A DNA stretch of 54,157 nucleotides from DATFXM01 sp035315885. Lineage in GTDB: Bacteria; Acidobacteriota; Blastocatellia; UBA7656. The notes under the pieces are model-generated. The model saw only the letters and a program-made list of their open reading frames with translations. It had not been told where the DNA came from and did not search any database. How positions within the stretch are numbered: the stretch's first letter is position 1; each line of letters begins with the position of its first letter. Made by a program: the position numbers and the translations under genes. Where the stretch lies: contig DATFXM010000145.1 of assembly GCA_035315885.1 (NCBI GenBank), positions 1 through 54,157 of the forward strand. The letters are read 5' to 3'. Below, one piece after another: positions 1-7,925 of this stretch.

Positions 1-315
1 GACTGATTGACGATTCAGATTTGGAGCAAGCAGTACATCCAGGCGCAGGTTTCATCTAAGCTTATTGAGGTGCGGTTCTGCCCTATCTCGATGACGATCA
101 CCGTGTCACGCTCCGACCGCTATGGGCATACACCTCTCTCAGCCAAGTTGAAAGTGACATCCGAATGGTCGAAATAAGGCTAGTGGCCAAGTTTCTCCTC
201 TGCTGAGCGTGGTTTGTAACTAACGTTCGGGGAATACGAGAGAGCGTTGCCCTAAGGGCGATAGGTCTATCCAATTGAACGAAAATTTCAAGGCTGAGTA
301 CATCTGACGACGCCG
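1..315. other. Left edge, no supported gene
   Basis: I see no convincing gene here. One plus-strand frame is open from the left edge to a TAA at about 57-59 (18 codons, ending Ala-Gly-Phe-Ile) and could be the tail of a gene lying outside the window, but it is too short to judge. A minus-strand frame across 98-457 runs antisense into the amine oxidase 3' end and has no recognisable domain. Confidence 0.5.
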
Positions 316-1689
316 CTATTTTACGGCCGAGGCGGCCGTCGCGAGGACAGCCGTCGCGGCTCGCTCCCCAGAGCGAACGGCACCTTCGATGTAGCCGTTC
401 CAGATGGAAGAGGTCTCGGTGCCGGCCCAATAGATCCTCCCAAAGGGTTTTTGCCACTCAGGGCGAGTGGAGGTCCAGGCACCAGGGCGAGCCATTCCGG
501 CATAACAACCACGAGACCACGGCTCGGTCACCCAGCAGTGATCAACGTACTGCACAATCTGTTTGGCCTTTGGTCCAAAGAAACTCGCAAGGCACTCTAG
601 TACAGCGTCTCGCCTCTCCTCCAATGGGCGCTCGAGCCACTCGTCTGCCTCCCGGCCCTCTATAAATCCTAACAGGATCGCCCTGGATGCTTGCGGTGGG
701 GTGCCATCAAACGCAGCATACAGCGGGGGCCGATCACCTACGGCAGAGCCGGAGTAACCGTCCTCTCTCCAAAATGGTCGCTCGTATACAGCGAAGCATT
801 TGATCACTCGACCAGGAGGAAGATTTTGGTGCCACTTTTGCAGCGAGTCTGGGAGGCCAGGCCGAAAGTCGATCTCATTACGCAAGATAGGCGGTATCGC
901 TATGATCACGTGGGAGGCACTCAACCGCTTTGGCCCGACCTCCACCCACGCCGACGGTTCCTCATCTTGTACGATCGCGTGGACTGGGTGCTCGAGGAGG
1001 AGGTGTCCGCCTTGCTGTGTGACAGCCCGCGCGAGCGCCTCTGCCAGAGGCTGGATGCCACCATCCACCCGGTCTTGCTGTGCGCCTCCCGCAGAAGTCG
1101 TGAGCTTCTCGAGGCCTCCCCCGCTTCGAAAATAGAAGAGTGCGTGTAATAGGCTCACCTCATCCGGGTCTACCGTAAGGACACTCTCGGCCGCGACCCT
1201 CATCAGAAATCGAGTACGACGCGATGGGAGGTTCCTCCGCATCCAATCACCTAAGGTCATCTTATCGAGGACATCGGCGTTCGCGGCGCTCCACGGCGAA
1301 TCGAGCGGAATTCTTTTTGACATCTGCCCAAGGCGAAAGAAGGCCCAGCCGATGTTAGCAATGGTCCAGGGTGGCAGGCACAAAGGGACCAACCCGCGGT
1401 ACGTTCGGTGCCTTCCTTGTAGAAACAGGACATTGCGACCATTCACATAGCTAGGCCAGACCGTCTTTTGAAAGCGCATGGCTAGCTCGTACATCCGATC
1501 TTGCCCGGGTCCGAGCCACTGCCCCCCGAGGTCAAGCCATACACCGTCTGGATAATGCTCTGTACGGGTGCGACCCCCAACACGAGACCTCGCCTCAAGC
1601 ACAATCACAGAGCGCCCGTGTTTCGTGAGTGTATCTGCCGCCGACAGACCAGCAAAGCCTGCTCCTACAATAATGACATCCGCGTCCAT
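316..1689 (-). CDS. Flavin-containing monoamine oxidase family protein
   Basis: A 457-residue FAD-dependent amine oxidase, expected to oxidise a primary or secondary amine to an imine with release of H2O2. The N-terminus holds the Rossmann dinucleotide motif VIIVGAGFAGLSAA followed by the acidic strand end VLEAR and the GGR(T/V) motif typical of the family. The C-terminus has the FAD-contact block WAGTETSS..NGYIEGAVRSGERAA. The start at 1689 is preferred over the longer frame to 1731 because GGAAGGGA lies about 9 bases upstream and the FAD motif then begins at residue 4. The substrate cannot be told from sequence. It sits beside a decayed integrase, so it may have arrived with a mobile element. 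A second, only distantly similar amine oxidase lies at 30944-32356. Confidence 0.9.
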   Translation of the reverse strand: MDADVIIVGAGFAGLSAADTLTKHGRSVIVLEARSRVGGRTRTEHYPDGVWLDLGGQWLGPGQDRMYELAMRFQKTVWPSYVNGRNVLFLQGRHRTYRGLVPLCLPPWTIANIGWAFFRLGQMSKRIPLDSPWSAANADVLDKMTLGDWMRRNLPSRRTRFLMRVAAESVLTVDPDEVSLLHALFYFRSGGGLEKLTTSAGGAQQDRVDGGIQPLAEALARAVTQQGGHLLLEHPVHAIVQDEEPSAWVEVGPKRLSASHVIIAIPPILRNEIDFRPGLPDSLQKWHQNLPPGRVIKCFAVYERPFWREDGYSGSAVGDRPPLYAAFDGTPPQASRAILLGFIEGREADEWLERPLEERRDAVLECLASFFGPKAKQIVQYVDHCWVTEPWSRGCYAGMARPGAWTSTRPEWQKPFGRIYWAGTETSSIWNGYIEGAVRSGERAATAVLATAASAVK

Positions 1690-1813
1690 CCGATGAATCC
1701 CTTCCGACAACGCCCTTCGGTTAGACCGCACAGCATTCTTTGCGAAGTCTCTGCGAGCGTCAAGCTGAAGGTGACGAAATAAGCAATATCCGCGACCGGG
1801 CCGCGGAATATGA

Positions 1814-2825
1814 GCTTCTTACATACCTGAGCTAGTCCAACATCGGACAGATTATAAGCCGTCCACGGTGTACCGCTATGACTCGGTGCTGAAGACGCAC
1901 ATCCTCCCGGAGCTTGGAGCCCTAGAGCTGACAGAGGTCACTCCACAACGCCTGTCAGACTTTCGTGACAAGCTCTCGGAGAACCTTTCGAGCAAGATGT
2001 ATCGAAACATCTACTGGCTGCTTACTCAACTCTTTGGGCTAGCAGGGGACCTAGACCTGATCGAGAAAAGTCCGGTCCGGCCGAGCCTACATCGCGCGCG
2101 GCGAATCTCGAAGAAGGAGAAACCCAGGCTTTCATCGGAAGAGACGTTGCGGGTGCTCAAAGAGATTCCGGTTGAGTATCGCCTGATCTTCCTGCTTGAT
2201 GTGGTGATAGCGGTCAGAGCTGGTGAGCTGCTTGGGTTGCTGGCTAGACTTTCGACCAGAGCAGCAAACGCTCGCAATCAACGGCAGCGTATGGCGAGGC
2301 CAACTCGGCACCCCGAAGACGGAGTGCAGTATACGCGTAGTTCACATACCGTCGTCAGTTGTCGAGTTACGGAAGGCGCACCGTGCGGCAGCAATATTCG
2401 GTCGCGATGGGGATTTCGTCTTCGCGCGATCGGATGGCAGACCTTACGATCAAGACCATCTCCGTAATGTTGTCTTGTATCCGGCACTCAAGCGCGCGGG
2501 GATTAAGCGAGAGTCGCGTTCGTACGGCTTTTACTTGTTCAGGCACACTGCGGGCAGCATAGTGCACGACCTCACGAGTGACCTGAAACTCAGCCAGGAG
2601 TTACTCGCGCATTCACACATCTCGACTACTGCGGATATCTATGTTCATGGCAAGAGAGAAGCGAAGGCAGTCAAGGCCACTGAACTACTCGCGAGTCACT
2701 TCGTGCCAGCGTTGTCGGAAGAGTCAGTTGTCGAGGAGCAAGAACTTGTTCTCGGAGATGGTTCAGTGAAAAAGAAAGGGCCGGAAAGCGATTTTCCGAC
2801 CTACTTCCGACCCAATTCTTTGTAA
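1814..2825 (+). pseudogene. Tyrosine recombinase (phage-type integrase), frameshifted and 5'-truncated
   Basis: Two plus-strand frames together rebuild one tyrosine recombinase. The first (to about 2240) has the SAM-like core-binding domain (TVYRYDSVLKTHILPELG) and the catalytic Arg in RAGELLGL. The second (from about 2241, starting WLDFRPEQQ) has the Lys turn, the box-II region and the C-terminal HSHISTTADIYVH with the nucleophile Tyr. One extra base near 2237-2240 explains the switch. Upstream the first frame meets a stop at 1811 and lacks the usual N-terminal arm-binding domain. In box II the expected His of HxxR is Tyr (YLFR). All three defects point to an inactive remnant. Its TAA ends 1 bp before the 3' end of the tRNA-fMet gene on the opposite strand, the arrangement left by tRNA-targeting elements. 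Confidence 0.85.
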
Positions 2826-2826
2826 C

Positions 2827-2903
<77 letters not shown>

Positions 2904-2962
2904 TCAAATTGTCGAAGGCGCAGTATAGCTACCCCTAACTTGCCAAGTCAAGGCGAGCTTCG

Positions 2963-3016
2963 TCTTCCAAGCTCCCTCTTCCAACAAGCTCCCTCTTCCA
3001 GGCTCCCTCTTCCAAC
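2963..3016. repeat. Short tandem repeat of AGCTCCCTCTTCCA
   Basis: Three to four imperfect copies of AGCTCCCTCTTCCA(AC) lie head to tail between the tRNA and the thioesterase gene, just upstream of the latter. No coding or regulatory role is evident. Confidence 0.8.
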
Positions 3017-3054
3017 TTGAGCCGACATCAAGTTGCATCGTACTCTCACTAGCT

Positions 3055-3486
3055 ATGCAACAATTCATACCCTCCGATCCAGATTTCGAGGCCCGCGTCA
3101 GATCCAGTTTTGCGCTTCAGAAACTCATGACTACCATCGAAGCCAAAATGACTAAGGTCCTGCCAGGCGAAGTTCACATCGAACTTCCCTTCCACTCGTC
3201 GTGGACCCAGCAACACGGCTTTGTCCACGCGGGCATCATCACCAGCATCGTAGATAGCGCCTGCGGCTACGCCGCTTACACGTTGATGCCGGCAGGGTCT
3301 AACGTCCTCACGGTCGAGTACAAGGTTAACTTTCTCAATCCAGCAAAGGGCCAGAAGTTTGTAGGCATCGGCAAGGTGGTGAAGCCGGGACGAACCCTCA
3401 CGGTTTGCACCGGTGAGGTGCACGCGTTAGATGAAGGCGAGCATAAACTCGTGGCTATGATGGCCGCCACGATGATGCGCCTCTGA
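3055..3486 (+). CDS. PaaI-family hotdog thioesterase
   Basis: A 143-residue single hotdog-fold protein, the usual size for PaaI/YigI-type acyl-CoA thioesterases, which hydrolyse acyl-CoA to free acid and CoA in the cytoplasm. The core signature HGFVHAGIITSIVDSACGYA is present: the HG..H.G turn followed by the hotdog helix with the Asp expected at the catalytic position. The second half has the beta strands VEYKVNFLNPA and FVGIGKVVKPGRTLTV. No strong Shine-Dalgarno is seen; the ATG at 3055 follows a repeat-rich spacer. It stands alone, flanked by repeats on both sides. Which acyl-CoA it uses is unknown. Confidence 0.9.
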   Translation: MQQFIPSDPDFEARVRSSFALQKLMTTIEAKMTKVLPGEVHIELPFHSSWTQQHGFVHAGIITSIVDSACGYAAYTLMPAGSNVLTVEYKVNFLNPAKGQKFVGIGKVVKPGRTLTVCTGEVHALDEGEHKLVAMMAATMMRL

Positions 3487-3501
3487 ACAAGCCTGAACGC
3501 A

Positions 3502-3602
3502 CCTACCGCAACCCCCCCGCAGCCAACCTACCTGCGGGCAATCCGCCCGCAGCCAACCGACCCGCAGCCAATCCGCCCGCAGCAGCCCACCCGCGCCCAA
3601 CC
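3502..3602. repeat. GC-rich degenerate repeat (CCGCCCGCAGCCAA-like)
   Basis: About seven imperfect units of CCGCCCGCAGCCAA or CCTACCTGCGGGCAA fill the spacer after the thioesterase stop. A minus-strand frame of Ala/Gly/Leu-rich residues across it (3503-3700) is a translation of the repeat and not a gene. The rest of the spacer to 3781 shows nothing else. Confidence 0.75.
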
Positions 3603-3781
3603 GCCCGACGCGAAAAGTTGCGCAGGTATTGGGTGAAAATTTGACATTCGTTTCGCGCCTCTTTGCCCTCGGCTACGCTATAACCTCCACTTAAACGCAA
3701 CTACTTCGCGAAGCGGTCCGGTACAGTGGTTGCTATTAGTGATCCGAAGTGTGGACTTCAATCTTTAGCGGGAGTAATCGT

Positions 3782-4489
3782 ATGAGTGCACCAAAACCAC
3801 ACTTGCACGCGAGCAAGAGGGTTCGAATAAGTTGCGAGGGCACGCCGCTTGAGGGAGAGCTTGTGGTGCCGGCCGGCAGCAAGGCCATAGTAGTCTTTGC
3901 TTACGGAAGCGGTGACAGTATCCGCAGCGCTCAGAAACAAACTGTCGCTCGCATCATGCGTGAATCCGAACTTGGAACTTTGCTTTTAGACCTGCTGACG
4001 AGCGACGAAGAGCAAATCGATTTCCTGACCCGGCGCTATCGGTTTAATGTCGACATGCTGTCGCGCAGACTTCAAGCCGCGGCCCAGTTCCTGGCCGAAC
4101 TCAGAGAAACGCGTGATTGCGCGCTGGGCTTTTTCGGCGCGAGCAACGGTGCAGCCGCGGCGCTTTGGGCCGCGGCTGAGCTGGGTGACCGGGTCGGCGC
4201 GGTAGTGTCGCGCAGCGGGCGTCTAGACCTGGCAAGAGAATCACTCGGGCGAATCGTCGCTCCGACTTTGCTGATCGTTGGAGCGCGTGACAAAGCCGGG
4301 CTGATGTTGAATCGTCAATCATTAGACGACCTGTGCTGCGAGAAAGAACTCGCAATCGTCTCGAGTGCCACTCACATGTTTGAAGAGCCCGACGCCCTCA
4401 AAGAGGCGGCGCGTCTGGCTGCTCAGTGGTTCACAAGGCACCTGCAGCCGGAAACGTCAGGGGGTATCGGGAACCGCCTGGAGGTGTGA
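3782..4489 (+). CDS. Alpha/beta hydrolase, dienelactone-hydrolase-like
   Basis: A 235-residue alpha/beta-hydrolase. The nucleophile elbow is G-A-S-N-G (in LGFFGASNGAAAALWAA), with the later Asp in LLIVGARD and the His in SSATHMFEEP completing a Ser-Asp-His triad in the right order. Strand 3 (IVVFAYGSG) supplies a probable oxyanion region. The ATG at 3782 is chosen over the GTG at 3749 because GGGAG lies 8 bases upstream. The stop is followed two bases later by a phosphoribosyltransferase start, so the two are co-transcribed. In other bacteria hydrolases of this type occur fused to or beside such phosphoribosyltransferases; the joint function is not known to me. Confidence 0.88.
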   Translation: MSAPKPHLHASKRVRISCEGTPLEGELVVPAGSKAIVVFAYGSGDSIRSAQKQTVARIMRESELGTLLLDLLTSDEEQIDFLTRRYRFNVDMLSRRLQAAAQFLAELRETRDCALGFFGASNGAAAALWAAAELGDRVGAVVSRSGRLDLARESLGRIVAPTLLIVGARDKAGLMLNRQSLDDLCCEKELAIVSSATHMFEEPDALKEAARLAAQWFTRHLQPETSGGIGNRLEV

Positions 4490-4491
4490 CT

Positions 4492-5145
4492 ATGTCGTAT
4501 CGATTCAAGAACCGCATCGAGGCGGGCAAGGCGTTGGCCAATCATTTGCGCAGCTACGCCGGCAGGCCTGATGTAGTCGTCCTGGCTCTGCCGCGCGGCG
4601 GCGTGCCGGTTGCATTCGAAGTAGCGAGGGAGCTGCGCGTTCCTCTGGACGTTTTTCTCGTTCGCAAGCTCGGAACTCCGGGGCAAGCAGAGCTGGCAAT
4701 GGGGGCCATCGCCAGCGGCGGAGTTCGTGTCCTGAATCCAGTTGTTGTCCAGTACTTGAGAATCCCGGATTCGGTGATCGATCAAATCGCCGCTGAACAG
4801 CAGCAGGAGCTGGATCGACGCGAACTGGCTTATCGCCACAACCGGCCCCGAGCTGACTATCACGATAAAACCATCATTCTGATCGACGACGGGCTGGCCA
4901 CCGGTTCCTCCATGCGCGCGGCGGTCGAGGCGATTAAGCAGCAACACCCCGCGCGCATAGTAGTCGCGGTGCCGGTCGCGCCGTCGTCGACCTGTGAAGA
5001 GCTGGTTCGGGTGGTGGACGAGGTTGTCTGTCCAATGTCGGTTGAGCCTTTTGACGGCGTAAGCCGGTGGTATGACGATTTCACTCAAACCACTGACGAG
5101 GAGGTCAGGCTTCTGTTGCAGAAGTCGGCGGATCAACTCGCGTGA
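4492..5145 (+). CDS. Phosphoribosyltransferase family protein
   Basis: A 217-residue type I phosphoribosyltransferase fold. The PRPP-binding motif is ILIDDGLATGSSM (two acidic residues before the Gly-Thr-Gly-like loop). The N-terminal LALPRGGVPVAFEVA matches the PPi-loop region of this subfamily, and a flexible-hood stretch LGTPGQAELAMGAIASGG follows. GGAGGTG immediately before the ATG at 4492 fixes the start; the longer frame to 4426 overlaps the hydrolase. It follows the hydrolase by 2 bp. Family members are often annotated as hypoxanthine or generic phosphoribosyltransferases; nothing here identifies the base or the acceptor. Confidence 0.9.
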   Translation: MSYRFKNRIEAGKALANHLRSYAGRPDVVVLALPRGGVPVAFEVARELRVPLDVFLVRKLGTPGQAELAMGAIASGGVRVLNPVVVQYLRIPDSVIDQIAAEQQQELDRRELAYRHNRPRADYHDKTIILIDDGLATGSSMRAAVEAIKQQHPARIVVAVPVAPSSTCEELVRVVDEVVCPMSVEPFDGVSRWYDDFTQTTDEEVRLLLQKSADQLA

Positions 5146-5228
5146 TGGGGTCACGGCAGCAGGCTGGCGATTCGACTATTCCAGAAACGATGGCGTGCAG
5201 AAGCATCGCACTGATCTGACGTGGCAGC

Positions 5229-5636
5229 CTAAGATGGTTCGGCCGCTCCGGCAAATCGAACGAGGGTCTTGAGCAAGTGTTGCAGCACCAGCCTCGGTTC
5301 ATCGCAATAGCCGCTGTGGACAGGTGAGGTTTGGATCATAGTGCTCCTTGGCGCTACGAGCCAGTGAAAGCGTTCTCTCTGTGACAGCTTTCCAATAGGA
5401 CCGGCTGAATCTCCGCCGGCACAGATAGCCCTGATCGCCGCCAGGTGATTTCGAATCGTTTCAATATCAAGTCCCGGATCGATGGCCCGCAGGCGTGCTT
5501 CGTCAACCTCTATCGCTGCATCCAGGAACTCGCGGGAAGGGCACGAAACGATCACCCCGACGTTGATGAACTCTTCGCGCTCTACCTTCGGGATGACGCG
5601 TATCACCGCATAGTCATAGGTGTTGTGATCGCACAC
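5229..5636 (-). CDS. DUF3037 family protein
   Basis: A 135-residue cytoplasmic protein matching DUF3037: an N-terminal YDYAVIRVIPKVEREEFINVG strand-rich block, then VIVSCP, and an RAIDPGLDIETI helix segment. The GTG at 5636 is preferred over the TTG at 5654 because GAGGAGA lies 6 bases upstream and because homologues begin near the YDYA block. It overlaps the 3' end of the HipA-like gene by 23 bp, so translation is probably coupled. The pairing of DUF3037 with a HipA-like kinase recurs in bacteria, which suggests a joint module such as a toxin/antitoxin or signalling pair, but no function is established to my knowledge. Confidence 0.85.
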   Translation of the reverse strand: MCDHNTYDYAVIRVIPKVEREEFINVGVIVSCPSREFLDAAIEVDEARLRAIDPGLDIETIRNHLAAIRAICAGGDSAGPIGKLSQRERFHWLVAPRSTMIQTSPVHSGYCDEPRLVLQHLLKTLVRFAGAAEPS

Positions 5637-6477
5637 GTATCGTCTCCTCGACAAAGGCCCGCGGCGGCTCTAGTCGGGCTGTCAGATAGTCGACATAGGC
5701 CTGCCGTTTGTTCTCTGGTCTGTCTGCTGAAGAATCCTCAGCCAGCCAGGAATCTGGAACAAGATCAACCGCTGCCTTGATGACTTCAGGCGTGATTTGC
5801 TCGGCCAACCGAACATCCACCTCGGCTACCGATCCGGCAAACGGAAGCAGGACGTGTTCCTTTATTAATTGAAAGGGATCTCGACTTCGTTTGAGGTAGT
5901 CCTTCCAGGTGTGATGAAAGTAAAGCGACGCTCCGTGATCTATAAGCCACAGCTTACGATGCCAAATCAGCATATTCGTATTGCGAGCGGTGCGGTCAAT
6001 ATTAGTCACGAATGCATCGAACCATACTACGGAGGAAGCCAGACCGGTGTCGGGTTTATCGACAACCGGATCAAACATGACTGAGCCGGGCAAGTAATCG
6101 AGTGCCAGGTTCAGACCACTACTGGCCCTGATGAGATCCTGAATCTCGGGATCCGGTTCGGTCCTGGCGAGTTCAGAATCAAGCTCTACAAACACGATTT
6201 CGGGAATGGGCAGGCGTGCTGCCCTCGCGAGCTCGCCCGACATCAGTTCGGCTACGAGCGCCTTTGGACCCTGGCCCGCGCCCCTGAATTTAAGGACGTA
6301 CATGCCGTCGTCATCGGCTTCGATGATTGCTGGTAGCGATCCGCCCTCTCGGAGCGGCGTGCAGTATCTGGTCGCTGTTACAGTTCTCACGGGCAAGGAG
6401 AAGTTCTGAGTCCTGAGTTCTGAGTCCTGAGTTCTGAGTTTCTGAGTCCCGCGTGCATCCTCAAACTTGTCGGCCAT
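5614..6477 (-). CDS. HipA-like Ser/Thr kinase family protein (HipA_2 type)
   Basis: A kinase of the HipA_2 subfamily, about 287 residues from the ATG at 6477. The nucleotide-binding lysine is in GMYVLKFRGAGQG. The catalytic loop WFDAFVTNIDRTARNTNM has the Asp and the Asn seen in HipA, and LWLIDHGASL gives the metal-binding Asp. All key kinase residues therefore look intact. Classical HipA needs a HipB repressor; none is present, and DUF3037 takes the partner place with a 23-bp overlap. The first 30 or so residues are encoded partly by a heptamer repeat (Ser-Glu-Leu-Arg-Thr-Gln-type), so the true start may be the GTG at 6390, directly before VRTVTATRY where homologues begin. Neither start has a good Shine-Dalgarno. 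Confidence 0.82.
   Translation of the reverse strand: MADKFEDARGTQKLRTQDSELRTQNFSLPVRTVTATRYCTPLREGGSLPAIIEADDDGMYVLKFRGAGQGPKALVAELMSGELARAARLPIPEIVFVELDSELARTEPDPEIQDLIRASSGLNLALDYLPGSVMFDPVVDKPDTGLASSVVWFDAFVTNIDRTARNTNMLIWHRKLWLIDHGASLYFHHTWKDYLKRSRDPFQLIKEHVLLPFAGSVAEVDVRLAEQITPEVIKAAVDLVPDSWLAEDSSADRPENKRQAYVDYLTARLEPPRAFVEETIRVRSQHL
6402..6449. repeat. Heptamer array (GAGTTCT/GAGTCCT)
   Basis: Six units of a 7-bp motif alternating GAGTCCT and GAGTTCT lie in tandem, with one 8-bp unit. The array lies inside the 5' end of the HipA-like frame as drawn, adding translated repeat to its N-terminus. Confidence 0.85.
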
Positions 6478-6927
6478 ATTGTCAGGAATCAATAGCTAGA
6501 TTATCAAGGACTATCGGCACAACTTGATTGAGAGTCAGCACCGACGAACCCGGCTCAGCCTGATCAGTGGCGGTCCAAACTCAATTCAACAAGGCCACGC
6601 CAAGGCAAAACTGGAGGAATTGCGCGCTTCAACACCCGGTTGGGCCGCCGATCCGATCGAGGGGCATAACAGGCGGCGAGTCGGTATGTTGGCTTTGACA
6701 AAATGCGGCAATAAGCAATGTCGCTTTTTGCTAATGAACGAGCCTTAATAGAGGAAGGGTCGATTCATCCAGGCTGGCGAACCTTCGCTGGAACAAGACT
6801 TACCGTCGAGCTCTGAAGGGCGGCTCACTGGGGCACGGTGGTTGATAGGAGATTTGTGGCAATCTCTGTAGCCTTGCCCTCGGAGGAGGTAGCCAGCGTG
6901 GAATTGCGACAGGAGATTGGAGCCTCT
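6478..6927. other. Intergenic region between HipA-like kinase and pilin
   Basis: About 450 bp separate two divergent genes. A small plus frame (6524-6748) has no recognisable motif and no ribosome site. A TTGACA occurs near 6696 followed by a weak hairpin and a run of T (about 6705-6732), too imperfect to call. The pilin promoter must lie here but I cannot place it. Confidence 0.4.
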
Positions 6928-7422
6928 ATGAGAAAACAGAGCGGATTCTCACTAATCGAGCTGCTTATCGTGGTAGCAATCATCGGTATCATCGCCGCGA
7001 TTGCGATACCGAATCTACTTAAATCGCGGCAGGCGGCTAACGAAGCATCTGCCATCGGGTCAGTGAGGACTGTAGGCACGGCTCAAGCGGCCTATCAGTC
7101 GACCCAAGGCAGGGGCAGGGACTTTTGTGTGGACCTAAGCACTCTTACTGCATACAACAGCGTTGACTCGAACCTGGGAGCAGGCCAGAAGAGCGGTTAT
7201 ACCTTCGTCTGCACGGGCACTCCGTCCAGCACTTCCATGGGATCCGAATTCGACACTACGGCAAAACCGAATTCATCGGGCAGCTTCGGCACCGGCAATC
7301 GCGCATTCTACTCCAACGAGACATACGTGATTTATCAGGACACCGATGGTTCGGGGGCGGGCCTTGCAGGAACGAGCTCGACAGTGCGCAAGCCCACGGC
7401 CGGCGCTACTCCAATCGAATAG
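6928..7422 (+). CDS. Type IV pilin-like / pseudopilin major subunit
   Basis: A 164-residue prepilin. After a 6-residue leader (MRKQSG) comes the class III cleavage site Gly-Phe and the conserved hydrophobic helix FSLIELLIVVAIIGIIAA with Glu at position 5 of the mature protein. The C-terminal domain is Ser/Thr/Gly-rich with two Cys (RDFCVDLS and YTFVCTGT) that could form a disulfide. The ATG at 6928 gives the normal short leader; AGGAGA lies upstream. No pilus assembly gene (pilB, pilC, pilD, pilQ) is nearby, so this is an orphan subunit that would rely on machinery elsewhere. It could be an accessory pilin or a type II secretion pseudopilin. Confidence 0.9.
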   Translation: MRKQSGFSLIELLIVVAIIGIIAAIAIPNLLKSRQAANEASAIGSVRTVGTAQAAYQSTQGRGRDFCVDLSTLTAYNSVDSNLGAGQKSGYTFVCTGTPSSTSMGSEFDTTAKPNSSGSFGTGNRAFYSNETYVIYQDTDGSGAGLAGTSSTVRKPTAGATPIE

Positions 7423-7925
7423 CGGAGTCCAAAGCACCCTTTCACCCGAGACGGCTCGCCATGCATCGACCGCATCCCACTTTGCACCGGCGAGCCGTCG
7501 GTGTCTCGATCGGCTTTAAGAGGCCGGCCTCTCTTGATCCGTAGACCCTGAACGCGGTGCCCACGCTGGCAGAACCGGCACCCATTCCTATTAACTTCGA
7601 TCCGAGTTCCCCTCCCTACTCTCTCACTCAGAAATATGGATTGCGCCTTTACACCGCAGCTAAACCATCGTAATATGCAAGGCATCCTTCCGCTCAAAAC
7701 GATTGAATAAAATAAAGCCGATCGCCTTCAACTGGAGTCTGTGAACGCATCCTTCGTGTGAGATCTTACTCAAACAGGCATGCGAGGCGGCGGAAGTAGC
7801 GAAGACATTGGCGCCCGGTCTGCCTCGAGGCCAGTTATAGCCTCTTTGACGGTGCCGCCGAACAGCTCGACAGCTTACACACGTTTGAAATCGAACCGAC
7901 ATTGCATTGCAAGAGGTATGGATTC
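7423..7925. other. 500-bp intergenic region with two inverted repeats
   Basis: No gene is supported. Just after the pilin stop an 11-bp perfect inverted repeat (GACGGCTCGCC at 7450-7460, complement at 7489-7499) spans a 28-base loop, and a 14-bp perfect palindrome AGAGGCCGGCCTCT follows at 7519-7532. Neither has a T-run. They may form a 3' structure for the pilin mRNA. The remainder to the phosphatase start shows nothing I can name. Confidence 0.6.

Noticed and set aside
98..457. 119-codon minus-strand frame at the left edge
   Set aside because: It overlaps the amine oxidase 3' end in another frame, has no domain signature and no ribosome site.
4423..5154. 243-codon minus-strand frame antisense to the phosphoribosyltransferase
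   Set aside because: The sense strand has the full PRPP motif and Shine-Dalgarno; the antisense frame has neither domain nor signals.
6524..6748. 74-codon plus frame between the HipA-like gene and the pilin
   Set aside because: No ribosome site, no recognisable motif; chance frame in a non-coding gap.
6825..6845. Sigma-54-like promoter (GGGGCACGGTGGTTGATA) before the pilin
   Set aside because: The -12 element reads TTGA instead of TTGC and the distance to the start is about 90 bp; the match is too weak.
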